Assembly (NCBI RefSeq): GCF_002250705.1
Contig: NZ_NMVP01000033.1
Location: 62,001 to 126,000, forward strand
Direction of reading: 5' to 3'
DNA: 64,000 bases
Source of the DNA: Enemella evansiae
GTDB lineage: Bacteria; Actinomycetota; Actinomycetes; Propionibacteriales; Propionibacteriaceae
Shown here: piece by piece, positions 26,165 to 39,658 of the stretch
Position numbering within the stretch: the stretch's first letter is position 1
Layout: the number at the start of each line of letters is the position of its first letter
Program-made: the position numbers and the translations under genes
Notes under the pieces: generated by a model
The model's input: the letters and a program-made list of their open reading frames with translations, nothing else
Databases searched by the model: none
What the model was told of the DNA's origin: nothing

Positions 26165-27475
26165 TCAGGAACCCATCAGCCGAGGCAGCAGCAGCGCCAC
26201 CGACGGCACTGCGGCGATCAGCAGCATCACCACCAGATCCGACCCGATCCAGGGCAACGCCGCCTTGTAGAGGGTGGTCAACGGTGTCTGCGGTGAGACG
26301 CCCTTCATCACGAACAGACTCATTCCGAACGGTGGCGTGGTGTTGGCGATCTGCAGGTTGATCATCAGCAGCACGCTGAACCAGACCGGATCCCAGCCGA
26401 AGCTCTGCACCAGCGGCATGAACAGCGGTGCGGTCACCATCATGATCGACACCTGATCGATGAAGGCACCCAACACCAGCACCACGAGCATGATCACCAG
26501 CAGCAGCACCGCCCCACTGGTGATGTTCGAGGTGACCGCCCGGACCAGGCCCTGGGTGGCTCCGTTGAAGCTCATCAACTGCCCGTAGAGGTTCGAGCCG
26601 AGCACGATCAGGAAGATCAGCGCGGTGGTCTGCACGGTGCCCACCAGGGCGTCGAAGATCCTGCGCAGGTTCAGTTTGCGCAGCCCGAGGCCGAGCAGCA
26701 GGGCGAGCACCGCGCCGATGGCGGCCGATTCGGTGGGGGTCGCGATGCCGAAGAAGATCATCCCCAGGACCGCGACGATGATCAGGCCCGGGGCCAGCGC
26801 GTCGCGCACCCCGTCCCCGGCCCATGCGCGCAGGCTGCGCCGCGGCGGGTGCTCGAGGTCGGCATTGGTACGCCGACTCCAGATCACCACGATTACGGCA
26901 TATCCGGTCGCCATCAACAGCCCGGGAATGATGCCGGCGATCAGCAGCGGCCCGATCGGTACCCCGGCGATGCCGCCCCACAGGATCGCGAACGCGCTCG
27001 GCGGCAGGATCATCGCCAGCCCACCGGAGGCGAGAATCGACCCCATCGCGAGCTTCTCGTCGTAGTGCCGGGCCCGCATCTGCGGCAGCAGCGTACGCCC
27101 GAACAGCGCGGTGTTCGCCAGCGTCGATCCGGACAGCAGGCCGAACAGGGCACCGCCACCGACCGACACCATGGCCAGTCGGCCGGGCAGGCGCCCCAGT
27201 GCCCGGGAAATCTCGGCCAGGGCCCGTTGGGCGATCCCGGACTGGAAGAGCAGTTCCCCCATCAGGATGAACAACGGGATCGCGGTGAAGACGAAACTGT
27301 CCACGCTGCTCAACACGCTGAGCCCGACCTGGCGCAGCGCGGCATTGACGGTGCCATAGCTGAGCACCGCACCCGCGATGCCGACTCCCAGCATCGCGAA
27401 GGCGACCGGTACCCGCAACGCCAGCAGTGCGATCAGACAGAGCAGGAACCCGCCCAGAAAGGCGTACCACTCCAC
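26165..27475 (-). CDS. dctM: TRAP transporter large membrane subunit (DctM type)
   Basis: 436 aa, about 12 membrane helices, with typical DctM stretches FTAIPLFILMGELLFQSGIA, SGSTLANTALFGRTLLPQM, ILASGGLAMILPPSAFAILWG and TPPFGMSLFVMKG. Sodium-driven permease for a carboxylate handed over by the binding protein. GTG 27475 starts 3 bp after the dctQ stop. Order dctP-dctQ-dctM is the standard one. Confidence 0.93.
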   Translation of the reverse strand: MEWYAFLGGFLLCLIALLALRVPVAFAMLGVGIAGAVLSYGTVNAALRQVGLSVLSSVDSFVFTAIPLFILMGELLFQSGIAQRALAEISRALGRLPGRLAMVSVGGGALFGLLSGSTLANTALFGRTLLPQMRARHYDEKLAMGSILASGGLAMILPPSAFAILWGGIAGVPIGPLLIAGIIPGLLMATGYAVIVVIWSRRTNADLEHPPRRSLRAWAGDGVRDALAPGLIIVAVLGMIFFGIATPTESAAIGAVLALLLGLGLRKLNLRRIFDALVGTVQTTALIFLIVLGSNLYGQLMSFNGATQGLVRAVTSNITSGAVLLLVIMLVVLVLGAFIDQVSIMMVTAPLFMPLVQSFGWDPVWFSVLLMINLQIANTTPPFGMSLFVMKGVSPQTPLTTLYKAALPWIGSDLVVMLLIAAVPSVALLLPRLMGS

Positions 27476-27478
27476 GAC

Positions 27479-28048
27479 TCAGCCCTTCCGCTCGCCACGC
27501 ACGCTGAGGACCCAGCGGTAGCAGATGCCGAGAGCCAGGGCGATCAGCCCCACCAGCGCCGAACCAGAGACCCACCAGCGGTCCAGCCGGAGTTCACCGC
27601 CGATCGTGGTGCCACGGGTCAGATCGGTCTGCAGCACCTGCCAGACGGCGGCGATCAGCAGTCCCGTCACCACCAGCTGGACCAGTGATCCGAAGTGGTC
27701 GAGGACCCGGAGCACCCGACGTCCGACGAAGAAGTCCAACAGCTCGAGCCGCACATGCTGATCCCGGGCGGCCAGGGCGGGGGCACCCAGCAGGACCAGG
27801 AACAGCATCGACAGCGCACCCAGCTCGACCACACCGGTGGTCGACCGGCCGAAGAACCGCAGCAGCACAGCCCCGGTCACGCCGAGGGCCAGGGCGAGAA
27901 CGACCAGCCCACCCAGGCCCTCGAGGATCCGCAGCGGCCACCAGGTCGGTGTCGGGGCCGGCTCCTCGGCCTCCGCGAGGGTTCGATCCAGTTCCGCCTC
28001 CGCTGCCTGCTGGGACGGCTCGCGCGGGGTGGCCGGATCAGGACTCAT
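27479..28048 (-). CDS. dctQ: TRAP transporter small membrane subunit (DctQ type)
   Basis: 189 aa. A charged 50-residue N-terminal tail, then four hydrophobic helices (LRILEGLGGLVVLALALGVT; VELGALSMLFLVLLGAPALA; SLVQLVVTGLLIAAVW; SALVGLIALALGICY) with the basic-rich C-terminus of DctQ proteins. The ATG at 28048 overlaps the dctP stop by 11 bp, so the subunits are coupled. Confidence 0.9.
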   Translation of the reverse strand: MSPDPATPREPSQQAAEAELDRTLAEAEEPAPTPTWWPLRILEGLGGLVVLALALGVTGAVLLRFFGRSTTGVVELGALSMLFLVLLGAPALAARDQHVRLELLDFFVGRRVLRVLDHFGSLVQLVVTGLLIAAVWQVLQTDLTRGTTIGGELRLDRWWVSGSALVGLIALALGICYRWVLSVRGERKG

Positions 28049-29108
28049 CGGTTCCCTTGATCTTGACCCCGCCGGGCACCACCTTCGACAGGTCGCTGCC
28101 ATAGCCCTCTTCGAACTTCTGCCGCAGCTGGGCCGCTTCCGGCGAGCGTTGGTTGATCCGGGCCCAATCGACCTGATTCAGGCAATCCTTGTACGCGATG
28201 GAAAGGATCTTCTCCGCATCGGCGCCGGTGAACTCGATCCGCTTCATCCCGGCCTGATTCCACAGGGCGGTCTCCTTGGCAGAGGCCTCCTGATAGTACT
28301 TGAAGACCTCGGGTTCGACCTCGGCCATCGTGTCGTTGATCGCCTGCTGGGTCTCCTCATCGAGGGAGTCCCACTTGTCCTGGTTGATCAGGGTGTTGGC
28401 GATCGAGTCGTAGAACCGCGGGGAGAGATAGAACTTGGTCTGCTTCTCGAAACCCCAGCTGGTCGGGCCGACCGAGGCCCACGCCGTGCCCTGCACGACA
28501 CCGCGCTCGAGCGCGGTGTAAACCTCGCCACCGGGCATGTCGACCGGCGTGCCGCCGAGCGACTTCACCATGCAGGTGGTGGCCGCCGAGGTGCGGATGG
28601 TCTTCCCGCTCAGGTCGGGTTTATCGATCTGATCCTTCAACAGCAGCACCTGCGGGATCCCGGAGTGGGTGTGTCCCACATACTGCACGCCCAGAGGCCG
28701 GTGGATGTCCTCATACAGCTTTGCCACGCCGTTCTCGCGTTCCTGAGTGGGGGTGAACGGGGTGAACCGCTGCAGGTCGACCGCCGGCAACTGGCCGGAG
28801 TAGTAGTCCCCGGGAATGTGCGCCCCGTCGAATGCTCCGGAGGACACGCCTTCGACCATCTGGCTCGGTGGGATCACTTCCGGGCCGCCGCGGTAGTCGA
28901 TCGTGATCCACGGGGCCTTCTGCTTCAACCGGTCCCGGAAGATCCAGAAACCGTCGTTGTTCTGCACCTTCTCGGGCCACGCCGTGACGAAGGTCAGCTT
29001 CACTTCCTTCCGGCCGCCGGAGGAGGCCGCTCCCGCTCCCCCGCAGCCACTGAGCACCAGTGCGCCCGCTGTCACGCTCGCCAGGATTCCCGCCCACTTC
29101 TTCCCCAT
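28038..29108 (-). CDS. dctP: TRAP transporter substrate-binding lipoprotein (DctP type)
   Basis: 356 aa. Lipoprotein signal with lipobox LSGC (Cys22), then the DctP fold: LTFVTAWPE, DYRGGPEVIPPSQMVEGVSSG, LSGKTIRTSAATTCMVKSLG, GVVQGTAWASVGPTSWGFEK and WDSLDEETQQAINDTMAEV. The usual carboxylate-binding Arg is in KTIRTS. Bears on carboxylate uptake; ligand unknown. Divergent from the flavin reductase gene across a 248-bp control region. Confidence 0.93.
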   Translation of the reverse strand: MGKKWAGILASVTAGALVLSGCGGAGAASSGGRKEVKLTFVTAWPEKVQNNDGFWIFRDRLKQKAPWITIDYRGGPEVIPPSQMVEGVSSGAFDGAHIPGDYYSGQLPAVDLQRFTPFTPTQERENGVAKLYEDIHRPLGVQYVGHTHSGIPQVLLLKDQIDKPDLSGKTIRTSAATTCMVKSLGGTPVDMPGGEVYTALERGVVQGTAWASVGPTSWGFEKQTKFYLSPRFYDSIANTLINQDKWDSLDEETQQAINDTMAEVEPEVFKYYQEASAKETALWNQAGMKRIEFTGADAEKILSIAYKDCLNQVDWARINQRSPEAAQLRQKFEEGYGSDLSKVVPGGVKIKGTDES

Positions 29109-29188
29109 CAGCCCTCTCCTCAGTTCGGTCGGCTGGTTCGGATCGCGCTCGAGACGCTGCGCTGCTCGGGCCCCGGTGCGTGCCGGTC

Positions 29189-29299
29189 AGCCTAGGGAGG
29201 GAGGCCCTTTCATCGGCAGTAGAGGAACCTTTACCTTCCCGCATTTCAACCCAGTAAAGGTTTCTCGCGTGGCTGTGCCGACCGACGACGATCTACGGT
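29189..29299. promoter_or_regulatory. Shared dctP / flavin reductase control region
   Basis: A 9-bp inverted repeat AACCTTTAC (29226-29234) and GTAAAGGTT (29254-29262) is centred at 29244. On the minus strand -10-like TAGGCT lies at 29194-29189 inside CCTAGGCTGAC, identical to the iacA promoter; on the plus strand -10-like TACGGT lies at 29294-29299. Both boxes are 52.5 bp from the repeat centre, which suits one activator site serving two divergent promoters. Confidence 0.5.
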
Positions 29300-29356
29300 G
29301 GACCGACCGAAACCGGCCCCACCGCATCCGACCAGTCGACCGCACAGGAGTCAGCG

Positions 29357-30541
29357 ATGACAGGAACCACCGCAGGTCTCGATCCCACGCTGCTCCGCGA
29401 CGTGCTCGGTCACTACCCGACCGGTGTGGTGCTGGTGACCGGTGTCGCGCCCGACGGTGAGCAGTTGGCGATGGTGGTCGGCACCTTCACCGCGGTGTCC
29501 CTGGAACCGCCGCTGGTGGCGTTCTTGCCGATGCGTTCCTCACGCACCTTCGCCCGACTGCAGGAATGCGCCTCGTTGTGCATCAACGTGCTCGCCGGCG
29601 ATCAGGAGGAGATCTGCCGGGCGGTGGCATCCCGGCGGGTGCAGAAGTTCGAGGGACTGGACTGGTTCCCGTCGCCTTCCGGTGACCCGGTGCTGACCGG
29701 ATCCGTTGCCTGGATGGATGTCCGGCTGGAGTCGACGATCGACGCCGGTGACCACTGGATCGCGATGTGTCGGGTCGCCGATCTGGCGGTGCACAATCCG
29801 GTGGCGCCGCTGATCTTCTTCCAGCGCGGTTACGGCAGTTTCGTCATCCCGTCGCTGGTGGCCCGGAGGGATGACGGCATCATCGCGGCGGTGCAGAGCG
29901 CGTCGGTGGCCCGGGACGAGTTGCAACGCCTGGCACACTCGATCGGTTGTGAGGTGTCGTTGCTCACCGCGGTCAATCGGGACGAGTTGGCGGCCGTCGC
30001 GTCGGCGGTCGGCCCGGGGGTGAGGGCCGCGGAGGGGCTCGGGGAGCGGGTCCCGATGGTGCCGCCGATCGGCGACACCTACATGTGCCACGCCTCCGCC
30101 GAGGATCGGGCGTACTGGCTCGCCAAGGCGAACGATGCACCCGAGGATCAGCGACAGGTCTTCACCGACCGGCTGGAGTTCTGCCGGCGCAACGGTTATC
30201 TGATGTCCTTCCTGCCACCCGGGCGCGGCGAGGGGGCGTACGCCGACCTGCACCACGCCGCGCACCTCTACGCCACCGGTCGACTGACACCGGCCCAGGA
30301 GCGCGACATGCGGGCCAGCATCCACAGTTCGCAGGTGGACTACGCACTGCGCGATCTGGTCGACACCGAGGAGTATCACGTCGGCTCCGTGGTGCTCCCC
30401 CTCGGCGACAGTGGCGAACCCGCGAACCTCACCCTGCGATTGGCGAAACTTCCGTACCGCAGCACCGGAGCCCAGGTACGCGAGTGGATCGCCGACGCCC
30501 GCACCACCGCCGACCGCATCGCCACCCGCCTGACCAGCTGA
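29357..30541 (+). CDS. Flavin reductase (IacG-like) fused to an IclR-type ligand-binding domain
   Basis: 394 aa. Residues 1-165 are a short-chain flavin reductase (HpaC/NtaB type: LGHYPTGVVLVTGVAPDGE, GTFTAVSLEPPLVAFLP, LCINVLAG, DHWIAMCRVADL), the partner expected for the monooxygenase IacA. Residues about 175-390 resemble the effector-binding half of IclR regulators (ARDELQRLAHSIGCEVSLLT, DYALRDLVDTEEYHVGSVVL, then a closing helix), without any DNA-binding domain. IacG proteins are usually ~170 aa, so the extension is unusual; it may let a pathway compound control flavin supply. ATG with CAGGAG upstream. Last gene of the island. Confidence 0.82.
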   Translation: MTGTTAGLDPTLLRDVLGHYPTGVVLVTGVAPDGEQLAMVVGTFTAVSLEPPLVAFLPMRSSRTFARLQECASLCINVLAGDQEEICRAVASRRVQKFEGLDWFPSPSGDPVLTGSVAWMDVRLESTIDAGDHWIAMCRVADLAVHNPVAPLIFFQRGYGSFVIPSLVARRDDGIIAAVQSASVARDELQRLAHSIGCEVSLLTAVNRDELAAVASAVGPGVRAAEGLGERVPMVPPIGDTYMCHASAEDRAYWLAKANDAPEDQRQVFTDRLEFCRRNGYLMSFLPPGRGEGAYADLHHAAHLYATGRLTPAQERDMRASIHSSQVDYALRDLVDTEEYHVGSVVLPLGDSGEPANLTLRLAKLPYRSTGAQVREWIADARTTADRIATRLTS

Positions 30542-30547
30542 TCCCGC

Positions 30548-30612
30548 GCCGGCTGAGCGAGCGAGGTACGAGCGAGTCGAAGCCAAGTCCCACGCTCATC
30601 GCGTGTCGGGAT
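30548..30612. repeat. Intergenic repeat, copy D (54-nt direct repeat)
   Basis: 30548-30601 is identical to 12727-12780 and in the same orientation. Here the following hairpin seen in copy B is missing and the sequence passes straight to CGTGTCGGGATGA. It starts 7 bases after the flavin reductase stop, at the right edge of the iac island. Confidence 0.85.
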
Positions 30613-30628
30613 GATCCGAACAACGGCC

Positions 30629-30704
30629 TGCGAAATTTGCGGCTCGATCACTAAATCGGCCATTCCGAGCCCCAATCCGGAATCGAGCCGCAAATTCCGG
30701 CGCG
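30629..30704. repeat. 76-bp palindromic element, type 2, copy 1
   Basis: Long inverted repeat: CGAAATTTGCGGCTCGAT (30631-30648) and ATCGAGCCGCAAATTCCG (30682-30699) with one mismatch, joined by a 33-nt loop. A second copy lies at 48657-48727, also preceded by CGGCCTG. Non-coding. Confidence 0.8.
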
Positions 30705-30727
30705 CTGCTCCCGGGTCGCGGACCCCG

Positions 30728-30840
30728 CACCTCTCGACACGCTCGCTGCGCGAGCTACTCGAGGAGCGCGAAGGTGACGCTCGCTGCGCGAGCTACTCGA
30801 GGTACGTCGCAGACACGCTGCGCGAGCTACTCGAAAGGGG
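30728..30840. repeat. Intergenic hairpin repeats, copy E (three partial units)
   Basis: Three successive units containing GCTGCGCGAGCTACTCGA at about 30749, 30785 and 30817, the first preceded by CTCGACACGCTC. They run up to the ligA stop. This is the short-loop form of the intergenic repeat family on the opposite strand of copies A, B, F and I. Confidence 0.8.
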
Positions 30841-35146
<4,306 letters not shown>

Positions 35147-35195
35147 CCTCGCCTCCTCAACGCGTTTCGAAGCCCGGACAAGTGTACGCGCCGGA

Positions 35196-36347
35196 TCAGC
35201 GCGCCGCCCGGGCCCGCGCACTCACCTCCGGCAGCACCGCGAGCAACCGGTCGATGTCGGCCTCCGCCGTCTGCCAACCGAGCGAGATCCGCAGCGATTC
35301 GGTGGCCCGGTCCTCGTCCAGACCGAGGGCGAGCAGCACCTCGCTGGGCCGGGCCACGCCGGCCGAGCAGGCCGATCCGGCGGAGGTGTCGATGCCGGCG
35401 CCGTCGAGCAGCATCAGCAGATCGTCGGAGCGGCCGCCGGGGAACCAGATGTTCGCGATCGCCGCCGATCCCCGGGCGCCGTTCAGCTCGGCCCCCTCGG
35501 GCAGCCCGGCGAGCAACCGGTCCCGGAGCCGCTGCAACCGGGCCTCCTCGGCCTCGCGGCCGGAGACGGCGGCATGCACGGCGGCGGCGAAACCGGCGAC
35601 CAGCGCCGGGGCGGAGGTGCCGGAGCGCAGATCCCGCTCCTGCCCGCCGCCGAAGGCGTACGCCCGCAGCGGCAGCTCCCGGCGTACCAGCAGCGCACCG
35701 ATGCCGACCGGGCCGCCGACCTTGTGCGCGGTCACGGTGAGCAGATCCAGGCCGCTGGCGGCGAAGTCGACCGGCAGGTGCCCGAGCGCCTGCACGCCGT
35801 CGCTATGCGCCCAGGAGCCGGCCGCGTGCGCCTGCTCGGCGATCGCCGGGATGTCCTGGGCGACGCCGATCTCGTTGTTCACCCACATCACGGTGGTGAG
35901 CAGCGTCGGCACGACGAGCAGATCGGCCAGCACGGCCCGGTCCAGGCTGCCATCCGGGCCGACCGGGCATTCCGCCACGTCGGCGCCCTCGGCGGTCAGC
36001 GCCGCGAGGGTGTCGGCGATGGCGGGGTGCTCGATGCTGCTGCCGATCATCCGGTTCCGCTGCCCGATGCTGCCCTGCGGCCGGGCCCGCCAGGCGCCCT
36101 GGACGGCCAGATTGTCCGCCTCGGTACCGCCGGAGGTGAACACCACCTCCACCGGCTCGCAGCCCAGATCCGCGGCGAGCTGGTCGCGGGAATCCTCCAG
36201 CACCGCCCGCAGCCGCCGGCCCGAACCGTGCAGCGAGGAGGCGTTGCCGGTCAGTGCCAGGGTTTCGGTGATGGCGGTGTACGCCTCCGGCCGCAGCGGC
36301 GCGGTGGCCGCGTTGTCCAGATAGCTGCGCTCAGTCGGGGTGCCCAT
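35196..36347 (-). CDS. iscS: Cysteine desulfurase
   Basis: 383 aa NifS/IscS-family PLP enzyme giving sulfur to MnmA and Fe-S assembly. PLP Lys is in [12 protein letters not shown], substrate Cys loop in [15 protein letters not shown], and [19 protein letters not shown] and WVNNEIG are family signatures. ATG 36347 begins the conserved part; an ATG 18 bases upstream is possible. It overlaps the WYL gene by 17 bp. Confidence 0.94.
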   Translation of the reverse strand: MGTPTERSYLDNAATAPLRPEAYTAITETLALTGNASSLHGSGRRLRAVLEDSRDQLAADLGCEPVEVVFTSGGTEADNLAVQGAWRARPQGSIGQRNRMIGSSIEHPAIADTLAALTAEGADVAECPVGPDGSLDRAVLADLLVVPTLLTTVMWVNNEIGVAQDIPAIAEQAHAAGSWAHSDGVQALGHLPVDFAASGLDLLTVTAHKVGGPVGIGALLVRRELPLRAYAFGGGQERDLRSGTSAPALVAGFAAAVHAAVSGREAEEARLQRLRDRLLAGLPEGAELNGARGSAAIANIWFPGGRSDDLLMLLDGAGIDTSAGSACSAGVARPSEVLLALGLDEDRATESLRISLGWQTAEADIDRLLAVLPEVSARARAAR

Positions 36348-37041
36348 CGCTGAATTGTCTCGCACGCACCCCAGTATCGGCGGCGAGCACGTCGGCGAGC
36401 TCCCGGTCCGGGACGCGGATCGTGGTCACCGCGGCGGCGGCGATCCGGTCGAGCCGGAAGCCGCGGATCGCCTGCCGCAGCCGGCACCACGCGACCAGGT
36501 ACCAGTGCCCGCCGGCGACCAGCAACCCGACCGGTTCGACCGTCCGCGAGCTGCTCGCACCGTCGGCGGCGGCGTAGTCGAGCACCAGCGCGTACCGGTC
36601 GGCGATCCCCTGCTCCACCGCCCGCCGGACGGCGGGATCGGTCCGCGGCGCCGCCCCGCCGCGGTGCACCAGGCCCGCGGCCCGGTCGGCGGCGGTCCGG
36701 GCGGCGGCCGGAGTCACCGCACCGACCTTGGCCAACCCTCGGCGCGCCTGCTCGTGGAAGGGTGCGCCGGCACTGGCGGCGACGGCGATCGACAGTGCGA
36801 GGGATTCGGCCGCGGTGAGGTTGACCGGCGGCAGCGTCGCCTCGGCGAGGATCGACCAGCCGCCGCCGCGGCCCTCGGTCCAGTGCAGCGGTACGCCGGC
36901 CTGCAGCAGCGCCTGCAGGTCGCGTTGCACGGTGCGGTTCGAGACCTCCAGCTCCGCAGCCAGTGCGGCGACGGTACGCCGGGCCGGGGCGGTGGCGCGC
37001 AGCGACTCGACCAGCGCATAGAGACGCTCGGTGCGGTTCAC
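36331..37041 (-). CDS. WYL-domain transcriptional regulator
   Basis: 236 aa. N-terminal winged helix of the HTH_11/DeoR kind (LAAELEVSNRTVQRDLQALL), a linker helix bundle, and a C-terminal WYL domain (about 140-225) carrying GGHWYLVAWCRLRQAIRGFR. Such proteins bind DNA and sense nucleotides or small ligands. GTG 37041 overlaps the hydrolase stop (GTGA), so it is cotranslated with the hydrolase upstream and iscS downstream. Confidence 0.9.
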   Translation of the reverse strand: MNRTERLYALVESLRATAPARRTVAALAAELEVSNRTVQRDLQALLQAGVPLHWTEGRGGGWSILAEATLPPVNLTAAESLALSIAVAASAGAPFHEQARRGLAKVGAVTPAAARTAADRAAGLVHRGGAAPRTDPAVRRAVEQGIADRYALVLDYAAADGASSSRTVEPVGLLVAGGHWYLVAWCRLRQAIRGFRLDRIAAAAVTTIRVPDRELADVLAADTGVRARQFSDGHPD

Positions 37042-37979
37042 CCGGTCAAGTCTGCCGCAACGACCCGGCGCAGGAAGGCGTGTTCGGCCGCCCGGGCCTG
37101 CCGGGTCACCGCGAGTTCCTCGAGCAGGGTGAACGCGTGGTCGGCCCCGGCGACGACCTCGACTTCGGTGGGCGCGACCTGCCGCCAGCGGTCGGCCATC
37201 CAGAGGGTGTCGTCGAGCAGGCCGTCGCGGGTACCGACCAGGAACCGGGCCGGCGGCATGCCGGTCAGGTCGGCGTACAACGGTGAGCGGGCGCGCCGGG
37301 TGGTCTGGTCCATGCCCTGGCAGTAGCAGTCGGTGGCCGCCACCTCCCCCGGCGCCCAGCCGCGGCGCTTGACCGCCTCGGCGCGGCGCCAGGACGGCGT
37401 ACCGGTCAGGTCGAACAGGCCGTAGGTGAGCACCAGGCCGGCCAACCCCGTCACACCCGCGTCGCGCAGCGCGAGTGCCGTGGCGGCGCTGAGGTGGGCG
37501 CCGGCGGATTCGCCGCCGATCGCCAACCGGCGCGGCGGCAGCGCGTCGTCGAGCAGGGTGCGGGCGACCGCGAGGGCGTCCTCCTCGGCGGCGGGTGCGG
37601 GATGTTCGGGGGCCAGCCGGTAACCGACGCTGATGACCCGCAGCCCGGTCTCGGTGGCGAGTTGCCAGAGCCGTTCGTCCTGGCTGAGGTGCGAGCCGAA
37701 GGACCAGCCGCCGCCGTGCAGGTGCAGATAGGTCCCGATCGGCTGGTCCACCTCGATGACGCGGCAGTCGATGCCGCCGATCTGCCGGGTGCTGATCTCC
37801 TCGCGCCGGAAGTCGGGTTTGTCGATGAGTCCGGCGGCCCGCTTCTGCGCCATCGCGGCGGGATCGAGTGGATAGCCCTGGGCCAGGGCGGGGGCCAGCA
37901 TCTCGTTGCCGGCAAGGGTTTCGGCGATGCTGTCGTGGCCGGTGGTGGCGAGGGCGGATTCGAGCGGTGGGAGTGTCAT
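37038..37979 (-). CDS. Alpha/beta hydrolase, hormone-sensitive-lipase family
   Basis: 313 aa. Oxyanion motif HGGGW (about 88-92), nucleophile elbow GESAGAH, acid in GTRDGLLDD and His in [10 protein letters not shown] define an HSL-type esterase. No signal peptide, so cytosolic. It is first in a run with the WYL regulator; substrate unknown. Confidence 0.9.
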   Translation of the reverse strand: MTLPPLESALATTGHDSIAETLAGNEMLAPALAQGYPLDPAAMAQKRAAGLIDKPDFRREEISTRQIGGIDCRVIEVDQPIGTYLHLHGGGWSFGSHLSQDERLWQLATETGLRVISVGYRLAPEHPAPAAEEDALAVARTLLDDALPPRRLAIGGESAGAHLSAATALALRDAGVTGLAGLVLTYGLFDLTGTPSWRRAEAVKRRGWAPGEVAATDCYCQGMDQTTRRARSPLYADLTGMPPARFLVGTRDGLLDDTLWMADRWRQVAPTEVEVVAGADHAFTLLEELAVTRQARAAEHAFLRRVVAADLTG

Positions 37980-38046
37980 GGCCCCATCGTCACCCCGGCT
38001 CGCGACACCGTCCTGTCACCGTTTCGGCGGCGTCTTCCGCGGGGCC

Positions 38047-38670
38047 TCAGTAGAGGCTGCCGAGCTGGCGGGCCTCCAGGGCGTCGTCGTACGCCTCCCG
38101 TTCGGCCTCGGTGAAGCCGCCGGCCTCCTCGGTGAACATGCCGGCGCTCGGCAGCACGCCCCGGGGCACCTGGGATTCGGCGTCCCAGAGCCGGGAGCGT
38201 TTCATCGCCCGGGCGCACTGGAAGTAGACCCGTTCGACCTGCACGACGATCACACTGGCCGGCCGCTTTCCCTTCACCGCATGGGAATCCAGCACTTCGG
38301 GTTCGACCGAGAGGTACGCCCGGCCGCGGACCCGGACGCACTCCTCCACCCCGGGTACCAGGAAGATCAGCCCGATCCGGTCGTCGGCGATCAGGTTCTG
38401 CAGGGTGTCCAGCCGGTTGTTGCCGCGCCGGTCCGGGATCTCCAGGGTGTGCGGGTCGCGGACCCGGACGAAGCCCGGCCCGTCCCCGCGCGGGGAGCAG
38501 TCCACCCCGCCGTCGCGGACGGTGGCGACCACGCAGAACGGCGAGGAGCCGAGCCACCGGGCGTACAACTCGGTGACGTGGTCGACCTCCTTGGCGAGCG
38601 AGTTGCCCGCCGGCTGGGTCGGATAGTGCTCCCGCAGCTCGGCCGGGCTGGTGATCCGCTGTTCGCTCAC
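38047..38670 (-). CDS. Pyridoxamine-phosphate-oxidase-fold flavoprotein
   Basis: 207 aa split-barrel FMN-binding protein of the MSMEG_1061-like group: [59 protein letters not shown], and [13 protein letters not shown] near the end, which all match that group. Likely F420- or FMN-dependent oxidoreductase; substrate unknown. GTG 38670. It is followed on the same strand by no close partner and preceded by etfA 27 bp upstream. Confidence 0.85.
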   Translation of the reverse strand: MSEQRITSPAELREHYPTQPAGNSLAKEVDHVTELYARWLGSSPFCVVATVRDGGVDCSPRGDGPGFVRVRDPHTLEIPDRRGNNRLDTLQNLIADDRIGLIFLVPGVEECVRVRGRAYLSVEPEVLDSHAVKGKRPASVIVVQVERVYFQCARAMKRSRLWDAESQVPRGVLPSAGMFTEEAGGFTEAEREAYDDALEARQLGSLY

Positions 38671-38696
38671 GGACCCCAGCCTAACCGGGTGAGGCC

Positions 38697-39641
38697 TCAG
38701 CCGCGCTTGGCTTTCACGCCCTCGACGACGGCCGGCAGCACGGTGTGCAGGTCGCCGACGATGCCGAGATCGGTGAGCTCGAAGATCGGCGCCTCGGCGT
38801 CCTTGTTGACCGCCACGATCGCCTTGGAGGTCTGCATGCCGGCCCGGTGCTGGATGGCGCCGGAGATGCCGTTGGCGATGTAGAGCTGCGGGGAGACGGT
38901 CTTGCCGGTCTGGCCGACCTGGTAGCTGTGCGGGTACCAGCCGGAGTCGACGGCGGCGCGGGAGGCGCCGACGGCGGCACCGAGCACGTCGGCCAGGGCC
39001 TCGACCTCGGAGAAGTCGCCGCCGGTACCGCGGCCGCCGGAGACCACGATCGCGGCCTCGGTCAGCTCGGGCCGCCCGGAGGCCTTCTTCGGCTCGGCTG
39101 CGGTGATGCTGGCCTGCCGGAAGTCGGGGTCCAGTTCGAACTCCAGCGGCTCCACGGTGCCGGCCGCGGCGGCCGGCTCGGGGGCGACCGAGTTGGGCTT
39201 GACGGTGATGATCGGCAGCCCGGTGCTGGTGCTGGCGCCGACGGTCCAGTTGCCGGCGAACACCGACTGCACGGTGTTGCCGTCGCCGTCGATGTCGACC
39301 GCATCGGTGATCAGCCCGGTCTCCAGCTTGACCGCGAGCCGGGCCGCGACCTCCTTGTTGTCCAGGCCGGAGGACAGCAGCACCGCGACCGGTTCGGCCA
39401 GCGCGACGGCGGTCAGCAGGGCGTCGGTCTTGGGCGCGACGAGGTATTGCGACAGGCTCTCGTCGGTGGCCTCGTAGACGGTCTCGGCGCCGTATTCGCC
39501 GAGCGTGGCCGCGGCATCCCCGGCGGGGCCGAAGACGACCGCGACCGGCGTACCGATCCGGCGGGCCAGGGTGAGCAGTTCCAGGGTGGGCTTGGTGACC
39601 TGTCCGTCGGCGACCTCGGCCACCACAACAACGTTCGACAT
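38697..39641 (-). CDS. etfA: Electron transfer flavoprotein alpha subunit
   Basis: 314 aa. C-terminal FAD-binding region with [57 protein letters not shown] and [14 protein letters not shown]. Accepts electrons from acyl-CoA dehydrogenases together with EtfB and hands them to the quinone pool. Start ATG 39641 has GAGG upstream and lies 17 bp after etfB. Confidence 0.97.
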   Translation of the reverse strand: MSNVVVVAEVADGQVTKPTLELLTLARRIGTPVAVVFGPAGDAAATLGEYGAETVYEATDESLSQYLVAPKTDALLTAVALAEPVAVLLSSGLDNKEVAARLAVKLETGLITDAVDIDGDGNTVQSVFAGNWTVGASTSTGLPIITVKPNSVAPEPAAAAGTVEPLEFELDPDFRQASITAAEPKKASGRPELTEAAIVVSGGRGTGGDFSEVEALADVLGAAVGASRAAVDSGWYPHSYQVGQTGKTVSPQLYIANGISGAIQHRAGMQTSKAIVAVNKDAEAPIFELTDLGIVGDLHTVLPAVVEGVKAKRG

Positions 39642-39658
39642 GGGTGTCTCCTCGGGTC

